Below are positions 24,607 to 32,685 of a stretch of DNA of 64,000 nucleotides, one piece after another. The DNA lies in NCBI GenBank assembly GCA_031399085.1, contig JANNOQ010000107.1, positions 1-64,000 of the forward strand, read 5' to 3'. Position 1 is the first letter of the stretch, and each line of letters begins with the position of its first letter. Both the position numbers and the translations under genes were made by a program. Source of the DNA: R-RK-3 sp031399085 (GTDB taxonomy: Bacteria > Pseudomonadota > Alphaproteobacteria > Rhizobiales > Rhodomicrobiaceae). The notes under the pieces are model-generated. The model was not told the DNA's origin. It did no database searches and was given only the letters and a program-made list of their open reading frames with translations.

Positions 24607-24945
24607 ATGAAATTGGTGATGGCCGTCATCAAGCCCTTCAAGCTCGACGAAGTGAGGCAAGCCCTCACGGACATCGGCATCCAGGGCATGACCGTCACTG
24701 AAGTCAAGGGCTATGGGCGTCAGAAAGGGCACACCGAGATCTATCGTGGCGCCGAATACGAAGTGACATTCGTACCCAAGCTCAAGATCGAAGTGGTGGT
24801 GCCAGCCGCGTCGGTTGACAAGGTGATCGAAACGATCTCCTCGGTCGCGAAAACCGGACAGATCGGCGATGGGAAAATCTTTGTCATTTCCATCGACCAA
24901 TCCATCCGCATCCGCACCGGAGAGACCGACGAGGACGCACTTTAA
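24607..24945 (+). CDS. glnK: Nitrogen regulatory P-II protein GlnK
   Basis: The 112-residue product from the ATG at 24607 is MKLVMAVIKPFKLDEVRQAL, the usual P-II opening. The T-loop has KGYGRQKGHTEIYRGAEYEV with Tyr-51 as the uridylylation site. KIEVVVPAASVDKVIETI and GDGKIFVISIDQSIRIRTGE complete the family pattern. P-II proteins sense 2-oxoglutarate and ATP/ADP and block AmtB when nitrogen is plentiful. The neighbouring amtB and the sigma54 promoter agree with GlnK rather than GlnB. Ribosome binding site AAGGGAGAAG is good. Confidence 0.95.
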   Translation: MKLVMAVIKPFKLDEVRQALTDIGIQGMTVTEVKGYGRQKGHTEIYRGAEYEVTFVPKLKIEVVVPAASVDKVIETISSVAKTGQIGDGKIFVISIDQSIRIRTGETDEDAL

Positions 24946-24958
24946 TCAGGGGAAAGCG

Positions 24959-26395
24959 ATGAAAAGATTTGCCTTTACACTTACCGCAGCGCTGGGGGGC
25001 CTTGCGCTGCTGACAGGCGCGGCCTACGCGCAAACGCCTCCAGCACCGGAATTGTCCTTCAACAAGGCCGACGACGCCTGGATGATGATCAGCACCGCGC
25101 TGGTGCTGTTAATGACCGTACCCGGCCTTGCCCTGTTCTACGGCGGCATGGTTCGCGGTAAGAACATGCTCTCGATGATCACACAGATCCTCGCGATCCT
25201 GTGCATCGTCTGCGTGGTCTGGTTCCTTTGGGGGTATAGCCTCGCCTTTACCGAAGGCTCCGGCTTCCTGGCGCCGTTCATCGGCGGCTTGAGCAAAGCC
25301 TTTCTGTCAGGTGTCGAAATCGGGGGCAAGGTCGAGACCTTCTCGCTCGGCGTTGGCATCCATGAGCTGGTGTTCATCTCCTTTCAGATGACCTTCGCCG
25401 CCATCACGACAGCGCTGGCCATCGGCGGTTTCGCCGAGCGGACGAAATTTTCCGCTATCGTTCTGTTCGCCATCCTTTGGCCGACGCTGGTCTACTTCCC
25501 GATCGCCCACATGGTATGGTTCTGGCCGGGACCCAGCGGCATCGCTACCGGTGCCTCGACCGAAACCGCCGGCTTCGTCTGGCAAATGGGCGCTATCGAC
25601 TTTGCGGGCGGCACCGTGGTGCACATCAGCGCCGGTATCGCCGGCTTCGTTGGCGCGCTCATGCTCGGCCGCCGCATCGGCTTTGGCAAGGAGCCCATGC
25701 CTCCGCATTCGCTGACCCTCACGATGGTCGGCGTCGGCCTGCTGTGGACGGGCTGGTTCGGCTTCAACGCCGGCTCCAACCTCGAAGCGAACGAATATGC
25801 CGTGCTCGCCATGGCAAACACGTTCATCGCCACAGCGGCCGCCGGCTTGAGCTGGATGTTCGCGGAATGGCTTGTCAAAGGCAAGCCGAGCCTGCTCGGT
25901 CTTGCTTCGGGCATCGTCGCTGGTCTTGTTGCCGTCACGCCGGCATCGGGCTTTGGCGGTCCGATGGGCACGCTGGTGCTCGGCCTCGCCGCGGGCGTCG
26001 TCTGCTTCTTCTTCTGCACCGCGGTCAAAAGCGCCCTCGGCTACGACGATACGCTTGATGTCTTCGGCATCCACGCGATCGCCGGCATCCTCGGCGCGCT
26101 CGGCACGGGTATCATCGTCGATCCGGCTCTAGGCGGAGCGGGCATCGTCGACTACACGAAGTGCGCGGTAGAGAACGGCGCCTTCACCGGCGTTTGCGGC
26201 GCACTCGACTACAACATGGTCTCGCAGGTGATCATTCAGGCCAAGGCGGTCCTGGTGACAATTGCCTGGGCTGGCTTGGGCAGCCTCGTGGTGTACATCA
26301 TCATCGGCGTCCTGGTGGGTCTGCGCGTCACCGAGGAAACCGAGCGCGAAGGCCTCGACATCGCCTCGCATGGCGAGCGCGCTTACAACCAGTAA
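24959..26395 (+). CDS. amtB: Ammonium transporter AmtB
   Basis: The 478-residue product has a signal peptide (ALLTGAAYAQ) and about eleven membrane segments. Motifs of the Amt family are ALFYGGMVRGKNMLSMI, FAERTKFSAI, the twin-His region VHISAGIAGFVGAL with GFGKEPMPPHSLTLTMVG, and the C-terminal DVFGIHAIAGILGALGTGI. It moves ammonium across the inner membrane. It starts 13 bp after glnK, the classical glnK-amtB operon. The C-terminal cytosolic end (YNQ) is short but holds the usual LRVTEETEREGLDIASHGE. A terminator follows. Confidence 0.95.
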   Translation: MKRFAFTLTAALGGLALLTGAAYAQTPPAPELSFNKADDAWMMISTALVLLMTVPGLALFYGGMVRGKNMLSMITQILAILCIVCVVWFLWGYSLAFTEGSGFLAPFIGGLSKAFLSGVEIGGKVETFSLGVGIHELVFISFQMTFAAITTALAIGGFAERTKFSAIVLFAILWPTLVYFPIAHMVWFWPGPSGIATGASTETAGFVWQMGAIDFAGGTVVHISAGIAGFVGALMLGRRIGFGKEPMPPHSLTLTMVGVGLLWTGWFGFNAGSNLEANEYAVLAMANTFIATAAAGLSWMFAEWLVKGKPSLLGLASGIVAGLVAVTPASGFGGPMGTLVLGLAAGVVCFFFCTAVKSALGYDDTLDVFGIHAIAGILGALGTGIIVDPALGGAGIVDYTKCAVENGAFTGVCGALDYNMVSQVIIQAKAVLVTIAWAGLGSLVVYIIIGVLVGLRVTEETEREGLDIASHGERAYNQ

Positions 26396-26402
26396 CATCG
26401 TT

Positions 26403-26440
26403 TGGGGCGTATCGGCGGCAAGCTGGTGCGCCCCATTTTC
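26403..26440 (+). terminator. Terminator after amtB
   Basis: TGGGGCG at 26403-26409 pairs with CGCCCCA at 26429-26435, followed by TTTTC. The loop is long (19 bases). It closes the glnK-amtB operon on the plus strand. Confidence 0.55.
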
Positions 26441-26570
26441 TTGACGTCGCGAGGCCCGCGTCACGTCGTTTTTCCCGACCTCTGATCGCGCTTGCGGTCT
26501 TACAGGGCTCCTGTCATCGTTCGGCTTTGCGCCCTAGAATGCTTAGCGCACCCGACCATGGGAGACTTCG

Positions 26571-27623
26571 ATGGCATGGACGAGAACGCCGCGGAAATTC
26601 TTCGCTCCCTTGGCGATCGGCGCTCCGGCCCCGTTACGTGAACGGACCGCACGGCTTGAGCGCATGATCCATTTCATTCCGCCGCATATCGAGAAACTGC
26701 GCAGCCGCGTCGGCGAGATCGCGCGCCAAGTCGACGTGGTGCTTGGCAATCTCGAAGACGCCATCCCATCCGACGCCAAGCAAGCCGCCCGCCGCGGCTT
26801 TATCGAAATGGCGGGCGCGCACGAATTTGGCGAAACCGGCCTGTGGACGCGCATCAATTGCCTTAACAGCCCGTGGGGCCTCGACGACATTTTGGAGATT
26901 GTCCCGGCCGTCGGCCACAAGCTCGATGTGATCATGCTGCCCAAGGTCGAAGGGCCGTGGGACATTAACTATCTCGACCAGCTTCTCGCCCAGCTTGAGG
27001 CCAAGGCCGGCATCAAGCGCCCGATCATGATCCACGCCATTTTGGAGACGCCGGAAGGCGTGAACAATGTCGAGGAGATCGCGGCGGCGAGCCCGCGTAT
27101 GCACGGCATGAGCCTTGGCCCGGCCGATCTTGCAGCCTCACGCGGCATGAAGACGACCCGCGTCGGCGGCGGCCATCCGGGCTATGGCATTATGGCCGAT
27201 GCGGGAGCCGGTGGAGCGGCCCGCGCGTTCTTCCAGCAGGATCTATGGCATTATACGATTGGGCGAATGGTCGATGCTTGCGCGGCCTATGGACTCGATG
27301 CCTTTTACGGACCATTTGGAGATTTTTCCGATCCGCAAGCCTGTGAGGCCCAGTTCCGCAACGCTTTTCTGCAAGGGTGCGCCGGAGCATGGTCATTGCA
27401 TCCCAGTCAGATCGACATCGCCAAGCGCGTCTTCAGCCCCGATCCGGGCGAAGTCGAGTTTGCCAAGAAGATTGTCGAAGCTATGCCAGATGGGACCGGC
27501 GCGGCGATGATCGAGGGCAAAATGCAGGATGACGCGACCTGGAAACAAGCCAAGGTCATGATCGACCGCGCCAGGCTCGTGTCCAAGAAAGATGCAGATT
27601 TGGCCGCGCAGTACGGGCTTTAG
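26571..27623 (+). CDS. HpcH/HpaI-family CoA ester lyase, malyl-CoA lyase-like
   Basis: The 350-residue product has the TIM-barrel lyase family motifs NLEDAIPSDAKQAARRGF, RINCLNSPWGLDDI and VIMLPKVEGPWDI. It further has HAILETPEGVNNVEEIAAASP with the catalytic Glu, GMSLGPADLAASRGMKTTRV, and the C-terminal PFGDFSD and SLHPSQIDIA. This is the L-malyl-CoA/beta-methylmalyl-CoA/citramalyl-CoA lyase group. In methylotrophic Rhizobiales such an enzyme serves the serine cycle or ethylmalonyl-CoA pathway, splitting malyl-CoA to glyoxylate and acetyl-CoA. The exact substrate cannot be settled here. It stands alone between amtB and hspQ. Confidence 0.82.
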   Translation: MAWTRTPRKFFAPLAIGAPAPLRERTARLERMIHFIPPHIEKLRSRVGEIARQVDVVLGNLEDAIPSDAKQAARRGFIEMAGAHEFGETGLWTRINCLNSPWGLDDILEIVPAVGHKLDVIMLPKVEGPWDINYLDQLLAQLEAKAGIKRPIMIHAILETPEGVNNVEEIAAASPRMHGMSLGPADLAASRGMKTTRVGGGHPGYGIMADAGAGGAARAFFQQDLWHYTIGRMVDACAAYGLDAFYGPFGDFSDPQACEAQFRNAFLQGCAGAWSLHPSQIDIAKRVFSPDPGEVEFAKKIVEAMPDGTGAAMIEGKMQDDATWKQAKVMIDRARLVSKKDADLAAQYGL

Positions 27624-27673
27624 CTTGCTTGTATTGACAGTGCTGAGCCGCCGCGCGATATGGTTTTAAGGTG

Positions 27674-28027
27674 ATGGCAGAAGCAGACTTAGACATGGTT
27701 GATCGTAAAAAAGCTAAGTTTCAGCTCGGACAGGTGGTCCGTCATCGCTTTTCCCCCTTTCGCGGCGTCATTTTCGACGTCGATCCGACATTTGCGAATA
27801 CGGAGGAGTGGTGGCAATCTATTCCCCCCGAGGTCAGGCCGCGCAAGGACCAGCCGTTTTACCATCTGCTCGCCGAGAATGAAGAGACGGAATATGTCGC
27901 CTATGTCTCCGAGCAGAATTTGCTCGCGGACAATTCAGGTGAGCCGCTGCGCCACCCGCAGATTCCAGAAATGTTTGACGACCTTCATGACGGCGTCTAT
28001 CGCAGCCGTTTCGTGCAGGAGCATTGA
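27674..28027 (+). CDS. hspQ: HspQ-like hemimethylated DNA-binding/heat shock protein
   Basis: The 117-residue product contains KAKFQLGQVVRHRFSPFRGV, VIFDVDPTFANTEEWW and PFYHLLAENEETEYVAYVSE. It ends EMFDDLHDGVYRSRF. This is the HspQ/YccV family; in E. coli HspQ is a Lon-protease specificity factor. A GTG at 27671 just upstream is an alternative start. No obvious heat-shock promoter is seen. It follows the lyase gene by about 50 bp on the same strand. Confidence 0.88.
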   Translation: MAEADLDMVDRKKAKFQLGQVVRHRFSPFRGVIFDVDPTFANTEEWWQSIPPEVRPRKDQPFYHLLAENEETEYVAYVSEQNLLADNSGEPLRHPQIPEMFDDLHDGVYRSRFVQEH

Positions 28028-28038
28028 GCGCTCATGGA

Positions 28039-28656
28039 TCAGTTCTTATAAATAATGTATTGACTTCCAATAAGCTTTTTTCGGCAGTTGTGAATGGAAC
28101 AAAATTCATCGACTGCGCTTTTTACAGCCAAAGTTCCATCAACGTCCCTCCAGAAATAATCGTCGCCCGTAATTATCCCGGCATGGGTCGTCTTTTGCCA
28201 AGACAATGTTAAATCATCGAAGACCGCGTTCCGGCTATGGTCTCCATCAATATACACCCAGTCAAGCAGCTCTTCTAAATCCTGGAAAAAATCCACTGAC
28301 GTCTGCCTTTGGATACGTACACAATCAACGTGCTTAAACTTATTACGGACGTCTTCAAATATTGTATCCATATTTTCTTGGTTTTTTGCAGTTTTGCCGC
28401 CATATCTCCGTTTGGGTTTCTGGGGTTGGAAACTCCAAGGATCAACAAGATAAAATAACTTCGGATTGGTCGTCTCCAGGATACGCTCGGAAAATTGCCC
28501 TTTCCATACGCCGATCTCCGCGCAGCGCGCGCCTGAGGGCATCTGTCGTAACAATTCCTGCCGGTAGTCTGGGTTGAGGGGCAAAGCCTTCGCAAGCCGC
28601 CAACAAAACGGACTGCTTGACGCAAAAGCCGAGAAAATGCTTGTGGGTGATATCAT
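28039..28656 (-). CDS. Class I SAM-dependent methyltransferase, AT-rich
   Basis: From the ATG at 28656 the 205-residue product is MISPTSIFSAFASSSPFCWR. It then shows GARCAEIGVWKGQFSERILE (glycine-rich SAM motif I), LFYLVDPWSF, and LDWVYIDGDHSRNAVFDDL. GIITGDDYFW is typical of Methyltransf_24-type family members. The core SAM fold is clear, the substrate is not. Codon usage and base composition are distinctly AT-richer than in neighbouring genes, indicating recent acquisition. It converges with hspQ. An upstream in-frame start at 28779 would add 41 residues lacking methyltransferase similarity. Confidence 0.75.
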   Translation of the reverse strand: MISPTSIFSAFASSSPFCWRLAKALPLNPDYRQELLRQMPSGARCAEIGVWKGQFSERILETTNPKLFYLVDPWSFQPQKPKRRYGGKTAKNQENMDTIFEDVRNKFKHVDCVRIQRQTSVDFFQDLEELLDWVYIDGDHSRNAVFDDLTLSWQKTTHAGIITGDDYFWRDVDGTLAVKSAVDEFCSIHNCRKKLIGSQYIIYKN

Positions 28657-28861
28657 CGCCACTAGTCTTACCCTCCCAGTGACTGCAACGCGGCCGTACA
28701 ACCAAGCCAAATCGCCGCCGGTTTTTTGTATCCTAACTAATCGATGCGGATATCTAAGCTGTATTTGATTACGTGGCAATTCACTTGATACTTAAAGCAG
28801 GATCCGGGAAAGCGTCGCTCCGATTAGATGCCGGGCAAGCGGCGCGATACCGCGACTGGGG

Positions 28862-29182
28862 TCAGCGCGGCGCGGCGATGATCACGGCCGCGCCCGCAAG
28901 GCATAAGAATACGCCCGCAATGTCCCACCCATCCGGGCGGATGCCCTCGATCGCCCAGAGCCAGGCGAGCGAGGCGGCAATATAGACGCCGCCATAGGCC
29001 GCGTAGGCGCGCCCCGCCGCGGCGCTCTCGACAAGGGTCAGCAGATAGGCGAATAGCACGAGCAGCGCGACGCCCGGAACGACCCACCAGACGGATTTAT
29101 CGAGTCTGAGCCAGGCCCAAAACGCAAAGCATCCAGCGATTTCAGCAATCGCGGCAATCCCATAGGCGGCGATGGTTTTCAT
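28862..29182 (-). CDS. YnfA/UPF0060 small membrane protein
   Basis: From the ATG at 29182 the 106-residue product is MKTIAAYGIAAIAEIAGCFA. It continues with FWAWLRLDKSVWW, LFAYLLTLVESAAAGRAYAAY and GGVYIAASLAWLWAIEGIRP. The end is WDIAGVFLCLAGAAVIIAAP. Four membrane segments and the YGG..I..SL.W.W..EG..P.WD pattern are typical of the UPF0060 (YnfA) family, which resembles small multidrug resistance pumps. Activity is not established in general. It lies 16 bp downstream of aroB. Confidence 0.9.
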   Translation of the reverse strand: MKTIAAYGIAAIAEIAGCFAFWAWLRLDKSVWWVVPGVALLVLFAYLLTLVESAAAGRAYAAYGGVYIAASLAWLWAIEGIRPDGWDIAGVFLCLAGAAVIIAAPR

Positions 29183-29198
29183 AAGCCCTCGCGAGGCT

Positions 29199-30353
29199 CT
29201 ACCCGCTGCAGCGCGATCGGAGAAAGCCAAGCAGCCGTTCCGGTTCCACCGCATCCGTGCTGAATGCCTTGCCGATCCCCCGGACGAGGATGAAGGTTAG
29301 GCGGCCCGCCACCGCCTTTTTGTCTTGAGCCATAAGATCGACAAGCGCCTCAGCGCTGGGCAGCGCGCCGCCGGTCATCGCCGCGATATCCCCTATGCGG
29401 GCCGGAAGGCCGGCCGCGTTCAAATGCGCAGCGACCCGGCTCGAAAGCTCCGCCTTGCAAAGCCCCAATTCCTCCGACAGCTCGAAGGCTAGCACCATGC
29501 CGAGGGCCACCGCCTCGCCATGCAGGAGCTTTGCGGAATAGCCTGCCCAGGCTTCCAGAGCGTGGCCGAAAGTGTGACCGAGATTGAGCAACGCGCGCCG
29601 TCCGCCTTCCTTTTCGTCTTCGGCGACGATCGCCGCCTTGGCGCGGCAGCTCGTTTCGATCGCGTGCAGCTGCGCCGCTTCGTCGCCCCCGAAAATGCTC
29701 GCCCAATGCTTGTCGAGCCATTCAAAGAACGCGGCGTCGCCAAGCAGTCCATATTTGACCACTTCGGCGTAGCCGGAACGCATTTCGCGGGCATCCAGGG
29801 TGTTCAGCACATCCGTGTCGATCAGCACAAGGCTCGGTTGATGAAAGGCGCCGATAAGATTTTTGCCGTGGCGGGTGTTAATGCCCGTCTTGCCGCCGAT
29901 AGAGGAATCGACTTGGGCGAGCAGCGTCGTCGGAATTTGAATGCAGCGGACGCCGCGCTTTAAGACGCTGGCCGCGAACCCGGCAAGGTCCCCGATGACG
30001 CCGCCGCCGAGTGCGATCACGACGTCGCTTCGATCCAACCCTTCATCGAGCAGCGAATTGCAGAGACCCGCCAGGTGCCGGAAGCTTTTCGTGCCTTCGC
30101 CTGGCGGCAAGATCGTCTCGCCGTAGGAAAGCCCCGCCGCCGTCAGGCTGGACCGCACCGCGGGCAGGTGCAGCCCGGCCACCGTCTCATCCGTCACCAC
30201 AACGCATCGGGACGTGGCCATCAGTTTAACCGCGTCACCAATGCCGGCGAGCACCCCGCCGCCGATCGCGATGTCATAACTGCGAGCGCCTAGCGCCACA
30301 TTGACCACCCGCGCACCGCCCTCCATCAAGCCCGTTGCGTTCAGCATTCCCAT
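29199..30353 (-). CDS. aroB: 3-dehydroquinate synthase
   Basis: The product converts DAHP to 3-dehydroquinate in the shikimate pathway. It has LGARSYDIAIGGGVLAGIGD, LPPGEGTKSFRHLAGLCNSL, and the NAD-binding DVVIALGGGVIGDLAGFAASV. It also has IPTTLLAQVDSSIGGKTGIN with GKNLIGAFHQPSLVLID, and the metal ligands in ALLNLGHTFGHALEAW and LLHGEAVALGM. Length is normal. The ATG at 30353 lies 27 bp after the aroK stop; an ATG at 30347 is an alternative. The aroK-aroB pair is the standard rhizobial arrangement. Confidence 0.95.
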   Translation of the reverse strand: MGMLNATGLMEGGARVVNVALGARSYDIAIGGGVLAGIGDAVKLMATSRCVVVTDETVAGLHLPAVRSSLTAAGLSYGETILPPGEGTKSFRHLAGLCNSLLDEGLDRSDVVIALGGGVIGDLAGFAASVLKRGVRCIQIPTTLLAQVDSSIGGKTGINTRHGKNLIGAFHQPSLVLIDTDVLNTLDAREMRSGYAEVVKYGLLGDAAFFEWLDKHWASIFGGDEAAQLHAIETSCRAKAAIVAEDEKEGGRRALLNLGHTFGHALEAWAGYSAKLLHGEAVALGMVLAFELSEELGLCKAELSSRVAAHLNAAGLPARIGDIAAMTGGALPSAEALVDLMAQDKKAVAGRLTFILVRGIGKAFSTDAVEPERLLGFLRSRCSG

Positions 30354-30379
30354 CCGATCCGTTTCATCGCCGCGCCGAT

Positions 30380-30946
30380 TCAGTTCGGGCCGTCGCATTT
30401 GGTGCAGTGCGCCAGCGCCTCGATGATCTCGCCGACAATGGTTTCATGCGCGACATCCCTGCTCATTACGGTTATATCCGCAAGCGCGTAAACCGGATAG
30501 CGCTCGGTGATGAGGGCTTCCATAACGGCGCGGGGGTCGGAGGTGCGGAGCAAGGGGCGAGTGTCACGCCGGGCGACGCGGTGCATCAACAGATCGAGTT
30601 CTGCCTTTAGCCACACGGATATCCCAGCCTCGGCGATGCGCCGCCTGGTTTCCTCGTGCATGAACGCGCCGCCACCGGTCGCGATGACCTTGCCGCCGCC
30701 ATCTAGGAGCCGCGCGAGGACGCGCCGCTCGCCGTCGCGGAAATAGGATTCGCCATGTTCGTCGAAAATCTCGTTAATACTTTTGCCAGCGGCCTTTTCA
30801 ATCTCGTGATCAGCATCGGCGAAAGCAAGGTCGAGCGTCGCGGCGAGGCGCTTTCCGATCGCCGATTTGCCAGCCCCCATCAGCCCGATCAGCACCAGTG
30901 GACGCCGGCCCAGACGCTGCCGAATCTGCTCACTCGAATAGGTCAC
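30380..30946 (-). CDS. aroK: Shikimate kinase
   Basis: The GTG at 30946 follows a ribosome binding site (AAGGTGAG), giving VTYSSEQIRQRLGRR. The P-loop is VLIGLMGAGKSAIGKRLA; then DADHEIEKAAGKSINEIFDEH (shikimate binding Asp), FRDGERRVLARLL, IATGGGAFMHEETRRRI and RRDTRPLL with the lid Arg follow. It phosphorylates shikimate using ATP. An upstream in-frame ATG at 31096 would add 50 charged residues without family resemblance. The gene precedes aroB in an operon reading away from xerD. Confidence 0.93.
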   Translation of the reverse strand: MTYSSEQIRQRLGRRPLVLIGLMGAGKSAIGKRLAATLDLAFADADHEIEKAAGKSINEIFDEHGESYFRDGERRVLARLLDGGGKVIATGGGAFMHEETRRRIAEAGISVWLKAELDLLMHRVARRDTRPLLRTSDPRAVMEALITERYPVYALADITVMSRDVAHETIVGEIIEALAHCTKCDGPN

Positions 30947-31096
30947 GCACGCCTCACCTTGTTTTTGCTCCAGATCAAGATCACGAACAGCGATCTCGTT
31001 CTTACATTTGGAGCGGGATGACGAGTGGAAAACCGGCTTCCGCTTTTCTTCATCCAGCTCCCGGCAGCGCATGGCTGCCGCGTCTAGCCTGCGCAA

Positions 31097-31232
31097 TTAT
31101 TCGTCGGCGGCTAAGGGAAATGTCAACAATCGGTGAGACTTTGTTACGCTTCTTGACAAAGGCCGTGTGCTTTGTTCGAAGCCATAATAATGCCAATATC
31201 GCATATGAAGAATAGTTGGGATGCAATAGACA
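31097..31232. promoter_or_regulatory. Divergent intergenic region between aroK and the small membrane gene
   Basis: This short gap separates the minus-strand aroK-aroB operon (its true start is at 30946) from the plus-strand small membrane gene and xerD. It must hold promoters in both directions. No consensus box is clear. Confidence 0.4.
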
Positions 31233-31373
31233 ATGCCAAGTCTGATACGTTTTTTAACAATGTGCGGTGTCGCGGTTGGGGTTTTCTATGGTGGGATGTA
31301 TGTACTCGCCAAGTATTTCCAGCCGCAACCGAAGGAAATATCGAAGCCGGTCCGAAATCTGCAAGTGCGATAG
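31233..31373 (+). CDS. Small single-span membrane protein upstream of xerD
   Basis: A 46-residue ORF starts at the ATG at 31233 (MPSLIRFLTMCGVAVGVFYG). It continues with GMYVLAKYFQPQPKEISKPV and ends RNLQVR. It has one hydrophobic span, then a short polar tail with FQPQPKE. Rhizobial genomes commonly carry a similar 45-50 residue ORF here (pattern MxSLIRF....G..YG.MY.LA.FV.P.PRE), usually unannotated or overlooked because of its length. The similarity is from memory of the pattern. Function is unknown. It lies 190 bp before xerD on the same strand. Confidence 0.65.
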   Translation: MPSLIRFLTMCGVAVGVFYGGMYVLAKYFQPQPKEISKPVRNLQVR

Positions 31374-31567
31374 CACCGATTCGCGTGTCATCTGGTTTTT
31401 TTGCTAATTTGCATTGTGAGCTTAAAGTTGAGGGGCGGGGGCGTTCCCTTGGCTTGGTATCTGCGAGAATAAGCACGCCTGGTAAGTAACCTACCAGTTA
31501 ATTTACCTAAGCGGAAAAACACATCGCCGATGCTGCGCTGGGTCAACATTCAATCGAGAGTCGACAC

Positions 31568-32548
31568 ATGGAGCATATTCGGGGGGACCATCGGGGGCAG
31601 GCTAAGCTTGCCATCGTGGAACGATTTTTGGAAATGCTGAGCGCGGAACGGGGACATTCCGCCAACACCCTGGACGCCTATTCGCGGGATCTGGCGAATT
31701 TTTCCAGTTTCATCCACAAACGCGACCGCGCGCTTGAGCGGGCGACCGCCGACGACGTCACCAACTTCATTGCGCTCATGGTCGAGGAGGGGCTTGCCGC
31801 GTCATCGCGGGCGCGGCGTCTTTCGGCGCTGAAGCAGTTCTTCCGCTTTCTCGTGGCGGACGGTATTCGCGCGGACGACCCTGCGGCAATGGTCGGCGGG
31901 CCCAAGCGCGAGGCGGCGCTGCCGAAAACCCTGACCGTCGACGAGGTCGATCTGCTGCTTGCGGCCGCGCGGCGCAAGGTCGACGAGTCGCGCAATGGGC
32001 AGCGGGCGAAGGCTCTGCGGCTTTATTGCCTTCTTGAAATCCTCTACGCTACCGGGATGCGCGTATCGGAGCTTGTCGCTCTGCCCCGCTCCGCCCTGAT
32101 TGGCGATGAGCGGACGCTGACGATCAAGGGCAAGGGCGGCCGTCAACGCATGGTGCCGCTCAATCCCGCCGCGCAAGATGTGCTGGTGCTGTTTCTGCGT
32201 GAACGGGACGCCGCCACCGCCAGCGAGCACGGCAATGGCGGCTCGCCTTGGCTGTTTCCATCCTGGGGCCAGCAGGGGCATCTTACCCGCCAACGGCTTG
32301 CGCAGGAACTGAAGCTTCTGGCGCATCAGGCCGCCATCGATCCCTCGCGCGTGTCGCCGCATGTGCTTCGCCACGCGTTCGCCAGCCATATGCTGGAGCG
32401 CGGCGCCGATCTTCGGGCGCTGCAAAAGCTGCTCGGCCATGCGGACATCTCCACGACGCAGGTCTACACCCATTTGCGGGAGGGCCATTTGCGCCGTATC
32501 GTGCATGAGCATCATCCGCTTAGCGAGCGTCAGCGCACGGAAGCGTAA
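31568..32548 (+). CDS. xerD: Tyrosine recombinase XerD
   Basis: The 326-residue product has the SAM-like N-terminal core (FLEMLSAERGHSANTLDAYS) and a C-terminal catalytic domain. The five catalytic residues are present: ATGMRVSEL (Arg), KGKGGRQRMVPL (Lys), HVLRHAFASH (His, Arg), LLGHADISTTQVYTH (His and the nucleophilic Tyr). With XerC it resolves chromosome dimers at dif. No dif-like site was identified in this window. The start at 31568 has a plausible upstream spacing. It is followed by accA on the same strand. Confidence 0.93.
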   Translation: MEHIRGDHRGQAKLAIVERFLEMLSAERGHSANTLDAYSRDLANFSSFIHKRDRALERATADDVTNFIALMVEEGLAASSRARRLSALKQFFRFLVADGIRADDPAAMVGGPKREAALPKTLTVDEVDLLLAAARRKVDESRNGQRAKALRLYCLLEILYATGMRVSELVALPRSALIGDERTLTIKGKGGRQRMVPLNPAAQDVLVLFLRERDAATASEHGNGGSPWLFPSWGQQGHLTRQRLAQELKLLAHQAAIDPSRVSPHVLRHAFASHMLERGADLRALQKLLGHADISTTQVYTHLREGHLRRIVHEHHPLSERQRTEA

Positions 32549-32685
32549 CGAGGGGCTTGGAAAGCTCGGTGCCGATGCGCTTCGCGGCTTGACAGAAGCG
32601 GCGATCGGTTGACAGTTGGCGGTGTTGCGGCGGCTCAGTGCCGCCGCTACCCATTTCAGCGTTTCGTAACGATATAAAAGCGATG

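Noticed and set aside
28824..29087. Second frame on the minus strand over the YnfA-type gene
   Set aside because: Shadow of the YnfA-type gene, which has the complete family pattern.
31144..31489. Overlapping open frames on both strands upstream of xerD (110 and 105 codons)
   Set aside because: They lack motifs and conflict with the 46-residue small membrane protein, whose composition is much more protein-like.
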